Shown: positions 37,243 through 47,249 of the stretch, piece after piece | Numbering within the stretch: the stretch's first letter is position 1 | Layout: each line of letters starts with the position of its first letter | Source: Leptolyngbya ohadii IS1 | GTDB taxonomy: Bacteria; Cyanobacteriota; Cyanobacteriia; Elainellales; Elainellaceae | Direction: 5' to 3' | Length of the DNA stretch: 64,000 bases | Assembly (NCBI RefSeq): GCF_002215035.1 | Contig: NZ_NKFP01000006.1 | Location: 4,059,080-4,123,079 of the forward strand | Program-made: the position numbers and the translations under genes | Notes under the pieces: model-generated | The model's database searches: none | What the model was told of the DNA's origin: nothing | The model's input: only the letters and a program-made list of their open reading frames with translations

Positions 37243-38606
37243 CGCTCCCTCACCTCTGCCTCAATCCCCTGCTGCTGAAGCTCTTGAACCAGCTCCTGCG
37301 CCTTAGACTGATCGCTAAATGCGCCCATCTGCACCTGAGCGCCATCAGAGAAATTCCGCACGTAGGCATCGGGAACCGCCTGCTGTACCTGGTCTAGTTC
37401 CGAATCGCTGCGGTAGGGCGTGACGACCAGGTAATTCGATCGCGTAGGGGAGGGATTCGCCACAACTTCGGGAGTCCGACTTTCTGCACGTGAAGCGGGT
37501 GAACTGGGTTGGCTCACAGGGGCAGGAACCGATTCGCTCGATCGCTCAGGAATGGGCTGGGGGCGACTTTCCGACGGCGTAGAGGCAGGGGCAGGAGCCG
37601 ATCGCACCGGGCTGGATGCTGCGGGACGCGGATTAGAGGCAGGCGCAGAAGGAACGATCGCGGGTGCAGGCGGAACCACAACGGGCGGTAAATTACCGGG
37701 GTCAGTGGTGGGTGGAACGATCGGCTCTGGAGGTTTGGCTGCCTGGGGAGAAGGGCTGGGGGCGGGTTTGGGAGCGTTCGCAGGGCTGGGCTTTGGCAAA
37801 GTGCTGAGCGTTCGCAGATTCAGATCGACGAATTCCTTTGCTGCCAAATTGGGGGAAGGGGCATCTTCCTGGAGCGTTGGCGAATTAACCGTGGGGGAGG
37901 GAGTCACCGAAGACGAATTATCGTTTGGCTTTTGAGCCGTCAGAAATCCAAGGCTGGTCGGGTTCATGACCAGATAGCCCAGCGTTGCCGTTGAGAGCAG
38001 GAGCAGTATCAGCGAACCAATGCCGAGCGGCGTCAGCAGGGTATCGAGCAGGCGACCGGGCTGGGGTTCAGTCCGTTGTTCTGGCGTTTCCTCAGCGATG
38101 CTGCGAAGCAGTTCTTCCGTAGATGCAAAATAATCGTCGGGGACGGTCGCTTCTAGATCTGGCGAAGGAATTGACTGAAGCGAATCCCCTTCTGATGCCA
38201 CTGGCAGAACGGTCAGTGGTGCATTAGAGGACGATCGCCACTCCTGGGACGTCAAAGCCGCATCATTAGGCGTAACGCGATCGCTCTGAGAATCAATCAT
38301 TGCACCAGAAGATTGAGCCGGGGGTTGAGCTGGGGGTTGAACCGGGAGTGCGTCAGAGGAAGCAACGGTCGCCGATGCAGGGAACTGCGGCAGCTGAACG
38401 GTCTGGTTCTGTGCTGGCTTGGCAGTCGCAATGCCCAATCTTTGCCGCTGAAGGATTGGCTGAAGTCGCTGGTGTCGCCGATAGCGGGTTAACTCCTCCT
38501 CAAGCTGGACGTCGAGGTTTTCCAGAGCAGCCTGCAAGACAGGATGGAGCAAGATAGGAGCAGCAGCGGAAACTGGAGAAATCACTTGGGAGGATGATTG
38601 ACGCAT
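37239..38606 (-). CDS. Single-pass membrane protein with C-terminal SPOR domain
   Basis: A 455-residue protein. Residues 1-185 are cytoplasmic and partly Pro/Gln-rich, one transmembrane helix follows at about 191-213 (LTPLGIGSLILLLLSTATLG), then a very Pro/Ala/Ser-rich periplasmic linker, and a C-terminal SPOR domain (YRSDSELDQVQQAVPDAYVR, GAQVQMGAFSDQSKAQELV, QQGIEAEVRE). SPOR domains bind denuded peptidoglycan at division sites, so a septum or cell-wall role is likely. The octamer array overlaps its stop codon. Confidence 0.85.
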   Translation of the reverse strand: MRQSSSQVISPVSAAAPILLHPVLQAALENLDVQLEEELTRYRRHQRLQPILQRQRLGIATAKPAQNQTVQLPQFPASATVASSDALPVQPPAQPPAQSSGAMIDSQSDRVTPNDAALTSQEWRSSSNAPLTVLPVASEGDSLQSIPSPDLEATVPDDYFASTEELLRSIAEETPEQRTEPQPGRLLDTLLTPLGIGSLILLLLSTATLGYLVMNPTSLGFLTAQKPNDNSSSVTPSPTVNSPTLQEDAPSPNLAAKEFVDLNLRTLSTLPKPSPANAPKPAPSPSPQAAKPPEPIVPPTTDPGNLPPVVVPPAPAIVPSAPASNPRPAASSPVRSAPAPASTPSESRPQPIPERSSESVPAPVSQPSSPASRAESRTPEVVANPSPTRSNYLVVTPYRSDSELDQVQQAVPDAYVRNFSDGAQVQMGAFSDQSKAQELVQELQQQGIEAEVRER

Positions 38607-39121
38607 CGCGGTATGCCTGCCACAACAAAACGAGAATTAACGATAACGGGAAGATAAAGGAGGATCTTTAGTCTGTTAATGTCCCTTTCCGACAATTCAT
38701 CTTCGGCAACAAATTGCCTTAGAATCGTGGAACGATCGTCTGTACTGCTCAAGCATTCCTGGGAAAATGAACTGTTCAGACAGTCTTGGGAAAACGACCT
38801 GCAAACCAAACTCAAACTTACCCTAGGCAGTTAGCTAGACAGCGACCCGTACATTTAGTACGTCATCGAATTGCTTTTGCTCTACCTATCCTGATCTAAC
38901 TATCCAACCTCCTGCCTAGATACAGAGTTGAGATCGAAATAATCTGCTGTTATAACTCTATCTATAGGAGATGTGGTAGCGTTGTACCCGATTCTACTGG
39001 CATATCATAACCAATTTTTTAAAAAAGACTCTTTTTCGTTTCAGATTTTCTCCTGTTGGCTCGCTGGCTTTAATCAGCCCACAATTCACGACCGGATAGG
39101 CAGCAAAAGGATACACCCTGG
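38607..39121. other. Divergent region between the SPOR and DUF721 genes
   Basis: About 515 bp between divergent genes; both promoters are expected here. TGGGAAAATGAACTG near 38760 and TGGGAAAACGACCTG near 38788 are two similar 15-mers. An AT-rich tract near 39012-39022 (ttttttaaaaaa) is also seen. No gene is supported. Confidence 0.4.
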
Positions 39122-39673
39122 ATGTCAAGCTACCGCTTCAACTCACTGAATCATGTCCTGGGAGCGATCGAACACCAGGAACGCTGGCAGGGTCGCCGTC
39201 AGTTTCAACAGCTGCTTGCCTGTTGGACAGAAGTGGTGGGTATGGCAGTAGCAGCGCAAACTCGCCCGACTGAAATTCAGCGCAAAGTCCTACATGTCGC
39301 AACCTCCAGTCCTGCCTGGGCACAAAATCTCGCCTTTGAACGCCATCGAATTCTGGAAAAGCTGAACGATCGCTTTGCGCTGGGGCTAAAAGACATCCGT
39401 TTTTCGGCAGCACAGTGGCAAACCACCGATCGACTCTTCACCACCGATAGCCTGTCCCTCTGGCAGTCCCACCCCAGCCGTTTATCTGATGCAACGCCCT
39501 TTACCTCCGCTGCTGCCGACGACCCCCAAAGTGCCTTCCGGAACTGGGCAAGGCAGATGCGAAGCCGATCGCAGCATTTACCCCTCTGTCCAGTCTGCCA
39601 CTGCCCGACGCCGGAAGGGGAACTGAGCCGCTGGTCTGCCTGTGCCCTCTGTGCCGCGAAACAGTTTCGGTAG
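39122..39673 (+). CDS. DUF721/DciA-like protein with C-terminal zinc ribbon
   Basis: A 183-residue protein. The first 100 residues follow the DUF721/DciA pattern (ACWTEVVGMAVAAQTRPTEI, then RKVLHVATSSPAWAQNLAF and ILEKLNDRF). DciA proteins load or assist the DnaB helicase, probably via a KH-like fold. The C-terminus has CPVC (156-159) and CALC (174-177), a zinc-ribbon pair not present in classical DciA. The role of this fusion in cyanobacteria is not known to me. Confidence 0.8.
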   Translation: MSSYRFNSLNHVLGAIEHQERWQGRRQFQQLLACWTEVVGMAVAAQTRPTEIQRKVLHVATSSPAWAQNLAFERHRILEKLNDRFALGLKDIRFSAAQWQTTDRLFTTDSLSLWQSHPSRLSDATPFTSAAADDPQSAFRNWARQMRSRSQHLPLCPVCHCPTPEGELSRWSACALCAAKQFR

Positions 39674-39909
39674 GAGCATTCTAGACGCACCTGCCGACGA
39701 TGGGATTTTATTGGGATATCCTGCTGACGGCTTCTGCCCGAATGCTGGAGTACGCCCTTCAGACCACCATAGTGACCTCAAAAACGTCCTCTCAAGGTAT
39801 TCTGTCCTCTTAAGATATTCATTAGTTCATCACAATATTCATAATTAAAAGAGGAATTGGTGGAGTTGCTGGATTCCCGCTCTCCATTTGCTGCGGAACG
39901 GCGATCGTC

Positions 39910-40362
39910 ATGCCCATTGGAAGCTTTATGCAAAAACTGCCCTGGATCTCGCTGCTGCTGCTGCTAACTGCCTATACCTCCTTTAGCTGGTTTGTTACCC
40001 ATTCGGCGGCTTCCTGGCTGGCGTGGGCTTTAGTGATTAGCTTTACGCTGCTTCAGGCGCTGCTGTTGACTACCCTGTTTGCGCGGCTGCGAATCTTTGC
40101 GCGGCGATGGCTCCGGTCAGATCTGGGCTATTTTTGTCTGGTGCTGATCAGTGCGATTAGCGTCACGTTTGCGCTGGTGTGGTTTCGGGTGTTTGGCTAC
40201 TGTCTGGTGGTGCTGGCAGCAGAAATTTTGGCAAGGTTAGATCTACAAAATTCAGGCTATACCCGAGCGCAGTCCCTAGCAGTGCTGACGATCGTTTCAT
40301 TCACAGGTCTGGTGCTGGGTTGGGCAACCAGTTTGAATCCCGTCTTTCGCCTGGGGGTGTAG
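39910..40362 (+). CDS. Four-helix membrane protein, conserved hypothetical
   Basis: A 150-residue protein with four hydrophobic helices (ISLLLLLTAYTSFSWFV, WLAWALVISFTLLQALLL, YFCLVLISAISVTFALVWF, and one near the C-terminus). Charged residues cluster in the loop RLRIFARRWLRSDLGYF. I recall similar short proteins in cyanobacteria but cannot give a function. The start at ATG 39910 has an alternative at 39928 (MQKLPW). Confidence 0.65.
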   Translation: MPIGSFMQKLPWISLLLLLTAYTSFSWFVTHSAASWLAWALVISFTLLQALLLTTLFARLRIFARRWLRSDLGYFCLVLISAISVTFALVWFRVFGYCLVVLAAEILARLDLQNSGYTRAQSLAVLTIVSFTGLVLGWATSLNPVFRLGV

Positions 40363-40476
40363 AATCGGGCAGAATGTTTTGATTCCGGTCTGCTCGTGCT
40401 AGATTTCTCTGGTATCAGGGGAAGGCATGATGTTTCACGATTCGGTAGATTGGGTTAGCGTCGTGTGGGGTAGAAA

Positions 40477-42834
40477 ATGACGAGAACTTACGGTATGCCA
40501 GAACCACCAGAGCGATCGAATCGCCGACCCAACCGCCTGCCGCCAAAAGCAATTCCGCCGCTGAAGCTGCCGCCCCTGGCACAAAATTCTGCAACCCCTA
40601 TTGATCCATCTCCCTCTGTTCCACCTGCCGAGGCTCCTCCTGTTCAGAACACCCGATCGCCTCATCGGTCAAGTCAGGATTCAAGCCAAAAATCAAATCA
40701 AAACCTAAATCAAAAACCAAATCAAAGCTCAAGCCAAAATTCTCATCCAGGAAAACTGCCCCAGGCATCCGACCCTTTCTCCCCCCAATTCCACACAGTT
40801 GGCGGTAACGACAATCGACCGGAAAACCGCGATTCAGCAAGCAAAGCAGCCTCCTCAGACCCAGCCGCAGTTTCCGCTGGCACACCCGCCCCACCCAGCC
40901 GCACTTCTTGGCTGAAGTTTCCAACCCGCCATCTGCACTGGTGGGCAATCCTGCTGGTGTTTGGACTGAGCGGTGCGGGAATTCTGGCGGCGATCGCCCT
41001 GCTGCGACTACCCGAACTGCCCAACTGTCCAAGAATGTTTTTGCCGACGGCTTCGGCATCCCTACGGCTTTACTGCGCCCAGGTGGCAGCGGAAAAACGG
41101 ACGCTTGATAACCTGCTGGAAGCGATCGATCTGGTGAATGCCCTGCCTGACGACCACCCCCTGCGTCCAGAAATCGATCGCAGCATTGAGAGCTGGGCAA
41201 GCGAAATCCTCAACCTGGCGGAGGAGTCATTTCAGACCGGCAAGCTAAATCAGGCGGTCAATGCCGCCCGCAAAATTCCGGCAAATACTTCGGCGCATAA
41301 ACTGGTCGAGGATCGGGTGAAACAATGGCAGACTGTCTGGACAGAGGCGGAAGATCTGTATCAGAAAGCAGAAGCCGAACTAAAGCAGCTCAATGTGCGG
41401 CAGGCATTTCTGCTCACCAGTCGTCTATCCGATGTCGATAACCGCTACTGGTCTTCCACCAAGTACCAGGAACTCAGCGGGCTGATTACCTCGACCCGGA
41501 GCGAATTAGGGCAACTCAACCGCGCCAAAGGACTGATCGATCGGGGTGGGGTGGATAACCTGATGGCGGCGATGAAAATCATCACGGAAATCCAGCCTGC
41601 CAGCTTTGCCTACAAGAGGGCACAGCAAATGTTGCCTGACCTGGGACGAGATCTGCTCGATCTGGCAGAAGCCGCCCTCGATCGCCGCGATTACAGTCAG
41701 GCAATGAATATCCTTAGCCTGATTCCCGAATCCGCTGGGCTCCAGCAGGAAACCCAGGACTTTAACCTGCTGGCAACGGCACAGTCACAAGCCTGGAGCG
41801 GCACGGTGGATGACCTGGAAGCCGCGATCGTAGCAGCGCAGCGAATTCGTCCCGATCGCCCGCTCTATAGCAAGGCGCAGCGATGGGTTAACCGCTGGCA
41901 GGTCGAAATTAAGGACGTTACCATTCTGAACCGGGCAGACCAGTTAGCAGCAGGCGGAACGCTCAACGACCTGCGGGTTGCCATTGCCGAAGCGCAGCAG
42001 ATTCCCAGCAGCAATCCACGTGGCGACGAAGCCAGGGACAAAGTGAACCAGTGGCGCACCCAGATCGAAACCACCGAGGATCAGCCCATCCTCGATCGCG
42101 CCGATCAGCTCTCCGTTAGCGGCGACATTGCTGCACTCCAGACCGCTATTAGCGAAGCCAGCCGCATTCAGTCCGGTCGGGCACTCTACGCGGATGCACA
42201 GGATCGGATTCGTTCTTGGCGCGATCGGGTGGAACGGTTCCAGGATCAGCCGCTTCTCGATCGGGCAAGACAACTGGCAGCCGCAGGGGATTTGAGCAGT
42301 GCCATCCAGGTCGCCAATCAGATCGGCAGTGGGCGATCGCTCTACAACGCCGCACAAACCGAAATTGGCAGTTGGCGCAGCCGCACGGAAAGCCTGACCG
42401 ACGAAGCGCTGCTCGACCGGGCAAGGCAGCTGGCAAATGAGGGTAGATACAGCGAAGCCATTGAGGTCGCAAACCAGATTATCGCCGATCGATCGCTCTA
42501 TAGTGAGGCACAATCTGATATTCAGGCGTGGAGCCAGCAGTCCCAGGGACAAAGCCAGATGCAGGAAGCCTATCGTGCCGCCAGTGCAGGCAGTACCCCT
42601 ATGCTGATTTCTGCCATTCGGATTGCCAACCGCATTCCCGGCAGCAGCCCTGCCCGCGAGGAAGCCGATCGTATGATCGATCAGTGGAGTCAGGAAGTAC
42701 TCCAGCGGGCTAATTCCCAAGCCGCCTCTGATCCCGCAAGTGCAATCCGCATTGCGAACAGTATTCCGCCCAACTCGTCGCTTTACGGAATTGCTCAGCA
42801 GCAGATTCAGGTATGGCAGAACAGCCCTCGCTGA
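40477..42834 (+). CDS. Membrane-anchored protein with helical repeats
   Basis: A 785-residue protein. Residues 1-150 are Pro/Ser/Asn/Gln-rich, including an Asn/Gln/Ser tract around 66-90. One helix spans about 156-177 (WWAILLVFGLSGAGILAAIA). The rest is alpha-helical and repeats a unit of about 53-55 residues from 486 on (DRADQLAAGGTLNDLRVAI, DRADQLSVSGDIAALQTAI, DRARQLAAAGDLSSAIQVAN, DRARQLANEGRYSEAIEVAN, each followed by a YxxAQ...W segment), resembling TPR-like solenoids. It would expose a long repeat arm in the periplasm or cytoplasm. No named domain; function unknown. Confidence 0.8.
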   Translation: MTRTYGMPEPPERSNRRPNRLPPKAIPPLKLPPLAQNSATPIDPSPSVPPAEAPPVQNTRSPHRSSQDSSQKSNQNLNQKPNQSSSQNSHPGKLPQASDPFSPQFHTVGGNDNRPENRDSASKAASSDPAAVSAGTPAPPSRTSWLKFPTRHLHWWAILLVFGLSGAGILAAIALLRLPELPNCPRMFLPTASASLRLYCAQVAAEKRTLDNLLEAIDLVNALPDDHPLRPEIDRSIESWASEILNLAEESFQTGKLNQAVNAARKIPANTSAHKLVEDRVKQWQTVWTEAEDLYQKAEAELKQLNVRQAFLLTSRLSDVDNRYWSSTKYQELSGLITSTRSELGQLNRAKGLIDRGGVDNLMAAMKIITEIQPASFAYKRAQQMLPDLGRDLLDLAEAALDRRDYSQAMNILSLIPESAGLQQETQDFNLLATAQSQAWSGTVDDLEAAIVAAQRIRPDRPLYSKAQRWVNRWQVEIKDVTILNRADQLAAGGTLNDLRVAIAEAQQIPSSNPRGDEARDKVNQWRTQIETTEDQPILDRADQLSVSGDIAALQTAISEASRIQSGRALYADAQDRIRSWRDRVERFQDQPLLDRARQLAAAGDLSSAIQVANQIGSGRSLYNAAQTEIGSWRSRTESLTDEALLDRARQLANEGRYSEAIEVANQIIADRSLYSEAQSDIQAWSQQSQGQSQMQEAYRAASAGSTPMLISAIRIANRIPGSSPAREEADRMIDQWSQEVLQRANSQAASDPASAIRIANSIPPNSSLYGIAQQQIQVWQNSPR

Positions 42835-42913
42835 TAGAAGCCTCTCAGTTTTGCTGCCCTCATCCTGCTCATCCTAAATCTCTCTCCCAGGAAGGTAAGG
42901 GGCGTTGAGCTGA

Positions 42914-43846
42914 TTAAACCGATCGCTTGCGGGGCTTCATATTTTCCATCGATTCCGCCGCCGCCCGTTCCAGCAATCGATGAATATCCACCTCAGGCAC
43001 ACCTGTCACGGATGCCGATGTGGTTTCGCCTTCTACGTCTTCTGCTTCACCGTTGAGCGGTCTATTCCAGCCGCAGCCAATACACCGCATTACGCCAGAG
43101 GACTTGAACGGCATCAGCCGCTGCTGACACTGGGGACAAGACTCAGCAGACTGGAGAGTGGAGGGAATAGAAGCCGGAGGACGATCGCTCTGCTGCACCT
43201 GCATCCAGATTGAAGCAACGGCAGACCCAGGATTGCCTTTCTGATCTGCTGCTTTCTGATCCACGGTTAATTTCTGATCGACTGATTGCTGATCGACTAA
43301 TTTCTGATCCACAATTGCTTTCTCACCCGGACTTGCCGGAGACAGTTCTACTGCTGTCAGAGAATCAGGCACCGTAGGCGGCAGAGATGCAGAACGATTT
43401 TGGACAGCCGCAGGATCGGCAGGGCGAGGAGTTGGCGTTTGCGCTGCAAGGTCATCTAACCTGGTCTCCATTGCTGCAAGACGCGGCAGAACAGATTCGA
43501 GCAGTCTGAGCTGCTGTTTAATCTGGTTTAGCTCCTGTTGAAGCAAAGGGTCCGGAGTAGCGGCTTGGTTAAATTGCTGACTCAATTTCGGCTGATTCAC
43601 GGGTAGCGGTCTTTCAATTTCCCCACCTGAAACTTTATCCTGGAGCGCCTGACGCAGCAGTGCCACAATTTGCGACTCGATCGGCTGATTCGGGGATATC
43701 TGGGCAACTCGCCGCAGAGCGGCTACAACATCCAGCGGCAGGGTCAGGGTAATCTGCAAAGCGGATTCATCGGGTTTTGAAGCGGGCGGATTTAAACCGG
43801 GTGCAGGCTGGGAGGGGGGTATGCGTTTATCCCGTGAATCAGTCAT
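42914..43846 (-). CDS. Hypothetical protein with C-terminal zinc ribbon
   Basis: A 310-residue protein from ATG 43846; a TTG 27 bp upstream is less likely. The start is Pro-rich, then LQITLTLPLDVVAALRRVAQ resembles a ribbon-helix-helix-like region. A long acidic, Gln/Asp-rich middle contains several repeats of DQKLVDQQSVDQK type. The C-terminus carries CPQCQQRLMPF and RCIGCGW, a two-CxxC zinc ribbon. It might be a DNA- or RNA-binding regulator; I do not recognise the family. Confidence 0.65.
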   Translation of the reverse strand: MTDSRDKRIPPSQPAPGLNPPASKPDESALQITLTLPLDVVAALRRVAQISPNQPIESQIVALLRQALQDKVSGGEIERPLPVNQPKLSQQFNQAATPDPLLQQELNQIKQQLRLLESVLPRLAAMETRLDDLAAQTPTPRPADPAAVQNRSASLPPTVPDSLTAVELSPASPGEKAIVDQKLVDQQSVDQKLTVDQKAADQKGNPGSAVASIWMQVQQSDRPPASIPSTLQSAESCPQCQQRLMPFKSSGVMRCIGCGWNRPLNGEAEDVEGETTSASVTGVPEVDIHRLLERAAAESMENMKPRKRSV

Positions 43847-44326
43847 AAAATCAGCGTCACTGGCGGTGAACAATCATGATCGGCGATCGGCGTTATTCCA
43901 GGTAGAGACAGCCCCCAACGACTCTCAATAGGCGATCGGTTCTCGGTCAATCCAAGAATAATTATTCCAACGATAATTATTTCAACGATCGCTCCACAGA
44001 GAAAACTGCAACCCATCGCATCAACATGCAGCTGCTCCTAGAATGCCCCAAGTTGGGACAAAGCTGTAGCATCTAGAAAATTTTTTTGAGCAAACGTAAA
44101 ACTTTTTGCGGAGCGAGCCATAGGGAAACTGAGTCACCCTGGTCTCGATCCGGTCTCAATCTAGTCTCAATTTAGTCTCAGTTAGGTCTTAGCCTAATCT
44201 CATTAAGGCTCAACAGTTTAGCAAATTGCATAGTTCAACTGTACGAAAGTCAGATAAAATGCGGTCAGCGAAATGACAAGAACGGTCTTCTGTCGGTGAA
44301 GAAAACTCGGTGAGGAGAACATGGAT
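43847..44326. promoter_or_regulatory. Upstream region of the HAS-barrel-like gene with an 11-bp repeat array
   Basis: About 480 bp between divergent genes. Key elements are six degenerate 11-bp units at 44141-44206 and an AGGAG at 44313-44317 which suits the ATG at 44327 (9-nt spacing) better than the ATG at 44321. No gene is visible. Confidence 0.55.
44141..44206. repeat. Six tandem 11-bp degenerate repeats
   Basis: Units GGTCTCGATCC, GGTCTCAATCT, AGTCTCAATTT, AGTCTCAGTTA, GGTCTTAGCCT and AATCTCATTAA lie end to end, consensus RGTCTCAATYT. A period of 11 bp places every copy on nearly the same DNA face. It sits about 120 bp upstream of the HAS-barrel-like gene. Confidence 0.75.
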
Positions 44327-44950
44327 ATGCCATTTAAAACCGCAACGCGCCTCGGCAAGGTTGTAAAGTCCAACTCCCACTGTGACTATGTGGTGCAGCT
44401 CGACGATCGCCATGAGGTAATCAATCCACCCTTACCCGACGACTATGGCTTTGGCTGTTTTGTCAAACTGGAGGAGCCGGAGGAGCGGCACTGGGCAGTC
44501 GGCTTGGTCTATAACTCCCAGCTTTTTAACCCCATGTTCCTCAGCAATGGTCCGCGTCTCTCCAGCGAACCCGACCCCATGTTCACCCCTGACCTGGTGG
44601 CAGACACAAGAACGCTGCTGGGCGTAGTTCTGGTTGGAACCCTGATTGACGGGGAGCGAGCGATCTATGGCTCTCACGGTATCCCGAAGGTGATCGTACC
44701 GATTAACACCCCTGCCTTCGTGATGACGCAGCAGGAGATCTACCACTTCCACTGCAACGAAAACGGCAACTCGCAGTTTTGTTACTACAGCCATTTGCTG
44801 CGCTGCGGCGGCACCTTTGCCTCCCAGTTAACCCAGCAAGTTCTCAAAGAGCTGGCAGAAGGGGGACTGTTTGTAGGCGCAGAAAAGCGGGCGCTAGAGA
44901 TTTTGTGCAAGGAACTTTCCTGGAAAAACACAATGGCAGCAATGCGCTAA
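44327..44950 (+). CDS. HAS-barrel-like conserved cyanobacterial protein
   Basis: A 207-residue soluble protein. The N-terminus ([20 protein letters not shown], then [11 protein letters not shown]) resembles the HAS-barrel beta domain found in HerA and ATP-synthase subunits. The C-terminal part is helical ([32 protein letters not shown]). I chose ATG 44327 because AGGAG lies 9 nt upstream; ATG 44321 is only 3 nt from it. Its end overlaps the end of uvrB (convergent, 4 bp). Function unknown; HAS barrels serve in DNA translocation or assembly. Confidence 0.75.
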   Translation: MPFKTATRLGKVVKSNSHCDYVVQLDDRHEVINPPLPDDYGFGCFVKLEEPEERHWAVGLVYNSQLFNPMFLSNGPRLSSEPDPMFTPDLVADTRTLLGVVLVGTLIDGERAIYGSHGIPKVIVPINTPAFVMTQQEIYHFHCNENGNSQFCYYSHLLRCGGTFASQLTQQVLKELAEGGLFVGAEKRALEILCKELSWKNTMAAMR

Positions 44951-47010
44951 GCCCGTTTCCCCAACAGTCGATCGCGCAGGTGCTTAATCCGATCGCGCAG
45001 CTTGGCAGCTTCCTCAAACTCCAGATTCTTGGCGGCGGCTTTCATCTCAGTTTCCAGCTTCGCGATCAGGTTAGGAATGTCCTCCAGTGACAGATCATCC
45101 GACTTCTCGAAGATCTGCTCTAGCTCCTGGGCGTTCACCCGTCGCGACACTTCGAGGAATTGCAGGATCGAGTTATTTTGCCGCTTGATAATTGGCGTGG
45201 GGACGATGCCGTGTTCCTCGTTGTACTTCTGCTGAATCGCGCGACGACGCTCGGTTTCGCTGATGGCTCGTGCCATGCTGTCCGTCAGGTTATCGGCATA
45301 CAGGATTGCCTTGCCCTGCACGTGACGCGCCGCCCGTCCGATCGTCTGAATCAGTGACCTTTCTGCCCGCAGAAAACCTTCCTTGTCCGCATCCAGAATG
45401 GCAACCAGCGACACCTCCGGCAAGTCCAGACCTTCTCGCAGCAGGTTCACCCCGATCAGCACATCAAAATCTCCGGCTCGCAGATCTTGCAGAATCTCAA
45501 TCCGCTCGATCGAATTAATCTCAGAGTGGAGATAGCGGACGCGGATCGATCGCTCTTGCAGATACTCGGTCAGGTCTTCCGCCATGCGCTTCGTCAACGT
45601 CGTGATCAGGGTTCGCTCGTTTTTCAGCACCCGCTCCTGGATCTCACCCAGCAGATCGTCGATCTGTCCATCCGTAGGACGCACAAAGATTTCCGGGTCG
45701 AGGACGCCCGTCGGACGAATTACCTGCTCCACCACCAGACCCGTACCTGAGATGTATCGCTTCGATTCAGCTTTGCCTTCACCCTCCACCTCGAACTTGC
45801 CACCGGACTGCTCCAGTTCCCATTCACCCGGAGTCGCGGACACAAAGATGCACTGGTTTACCTTTTCCCAAAACTCATCGGACTTTAGCGGACGGTTATC
45901 TGCCGCACTGGGCAAACGGAATCCGTGATCAATCAGCGTCATCTTGCGCGATCGATCGCCGTTATACATGCCGCGAATCTGGGGAATCGTGACGTGGGAC
46001 TCGTCGATCACCAATAGCCAATCTTTGGGAAAATAGTCGATCAAGCATTCCGGCGGATCGCCCGCATTCCGTCCTGCCAGGTGCCGCGAGTAGTTCTCGA
46101 CGCCGTTGCAGTAGCCCACTTCTCGCAGTAGCTCTAAATCATATCGGGTGCGCTGTTCAAGCCGCTGCGCTTCCAGCAGCTTATTCTCGCCCTCTAGAAG
46201 CGCCAGCTGCTCCTTTAGCTCCAGCTCGATCGCATCACAGGCAGTATGAAGCCGATCCTCCGGGGTCACAAAGTGGCGTGCCGGATAGACGTTAATCGCA
46301 TCCATGCTTTGCAGCGTCTCGCCCGTAATCGGGTCGATGTAGCGAATCGCGTCCACTTCGTCGCCAAAAAACTCCACGCGAATAATCCGATCCTCGTAAG
46401 CGGGACCAATCTCCAGCACATCTCCCTTAACGCGAAACTTGCCGCGCCCCACCTCCAGGTCGTTTCGCTCGTACTGCACCGATGCCAGGTCCCGCAAAAT
46501 CGCCCGCTGATCCATCTCCGCCCCTACCCGGAACGGAATTGCCGCATTCAGATACTCGTTGGGAATCCCCAGACCGTAGATGCAGCTAATTGACGCCACC
46601 ACGATCACATCCTTGCGCTCAAACAGCGATCGCGTTGCCGAGTGGCGCAGCATATCGATCTCATCGTTGATTGAAGCAGTCTTCGCAATATAGGTGTCCG
46701 TCACCGGAATGTATGCCTCCGGCTGATAGTAGTCGTAATAGCTGATGAAATACTCCACCGCATTGTCGGGGAAAAACTCTCGCAGCTCATTACACAACTG
46801 CGCCGCCAGGGTTTTGTTATGCGCCAGCACCAGCGTCGGTTTGCCCACATTCTGAACCACGCGGGCGATCGTATGGGTCTTTCCGGTTCCGGTCGCACCC
46901 AGGAGCGTCTGAAAACGGTTACCCTGATTCACGGCTTCCGTCAGCTTCTTGATTGCCTTAGGCTGATCACCCTTTGGCTCAAACGGGGCTTGAATATGAA
47001 ACTCTGACAT
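44947..47010 (-). CDS. uvrB: Excinuclease ABC subunit B
   Basis: A 687-residue helicase-like subunit of nucleotide excision repair. Walker A GATGTGKT (38-45), the [18 protein letters not shown] damage-probing beta-hairpin region, [18 protein letters not shown], and a C-terminal UVR domain ([20 protein letters not shown]) that contacts UvrC. The stop overlaps the stop of the HAS-barrel-like gene. Upstream (47100-47180) are direct repeats in the probable promoter region. Confidence 0.97.
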   Translation of the reverse strand: MSEFHIQAPFEPKGDQPKAIKKLTEAVNQGNRFQTLLGATGTGKTHTIARVVQNVGKPTLVLAHNKTLAAQLCNELREFFPDNAVEYFISYYDYYQPEAYIPVTDTYIAKTASINDEIDMLRHSATRSLFERKDVIVVASISCIYGLGIPNEYLNAAIPFRVGAEMDQRAILRDLASVQYERNDLEVGRGKFRVKGDVLEIGPAYEDRIIRVEFFGDEVDAIRYIDPITGETLQSMDAINVYPARHFVTPEDRLHTACDAIELELKEQLALLEGENKLLEAQRLEQRTRYDLELLREVGYCNGVENYSRHLAGRNAGDPPECLIDYFPKDWLLVIDESHVTIPQIRGMYNGDRSRKMTLIDHGFRLPSAADNRPLKSDEFWEKVNQCIFVSATPGEWELEQSGGKFEVEGEGKAESKRYISGTGLVVEQVIRPTGVLDPEIFVRPTDGQIDDLLGEIQERVLKNERTLITTLTKRMAEDLTEYLQERSIRVRYLHSEINSIERIEILQDLRAGDFDVLIGVNLLREGLDLPEVSLVAILDADKEGFLRAERSLIQTIGRAARHVQGKAILYADNLTDSMARAISETERRRAIQQKYNEEHGIVPTPIIKRQNNSILQFLEVSRRVNAQELEQIFEKSDDLSLEDIPNLIAKLETEMKAAAKNLEFEEAAKLRDRIKHLRDRLLGKRA

Positions 47011-47100
47011 AGATACGGGGGCAGAGGGGATAGGGAAGCGTTCTGCATAATGCCTCTCCCTCTATGATGACGAAATCCGCTCATTTTGTTGGCATTCTAG

Positions 47101-47180
47101 AAGACAGGTTGCCGAACGGAAAAGACAGGTTGCCGAACGCAGTCAGTAAACGCAACCAGTAAACATCAGTAAACGCAATC
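47101..47180. repeat. Direct repeats upstream of uvrB
   Basis: AAGACAGGTTGCCGAACG occurs at 47101-47118 and again at 47122-47139, perfect copies. A second motif CAGTAAACGCAA (and a partial CAGTAAACAT) follows up to 47180. They lie between the uvrB start and the terminator of the LysM/M23 gene. Confidence 0.65.
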
Positions 47181-47183
47181 AAC

Positions 47184-47207
47184 AAAAAAGGGAGCCATCA
47201 TGCTCCC
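47184..47207 (-). terminator. Intrinsic terminator of the LysM/M23 gene
   Basis: On the minus strand GGGAGC-ATGATG-GCTCCC is followed by TTTTTT, about 40 bp after the stop codon of the peptidase gene. Confidence 0.85.
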
Positions 47208-47249
47208 CTAATTAATTCTTGCGAATTGGATTGAATCTTGGCGATCGCC

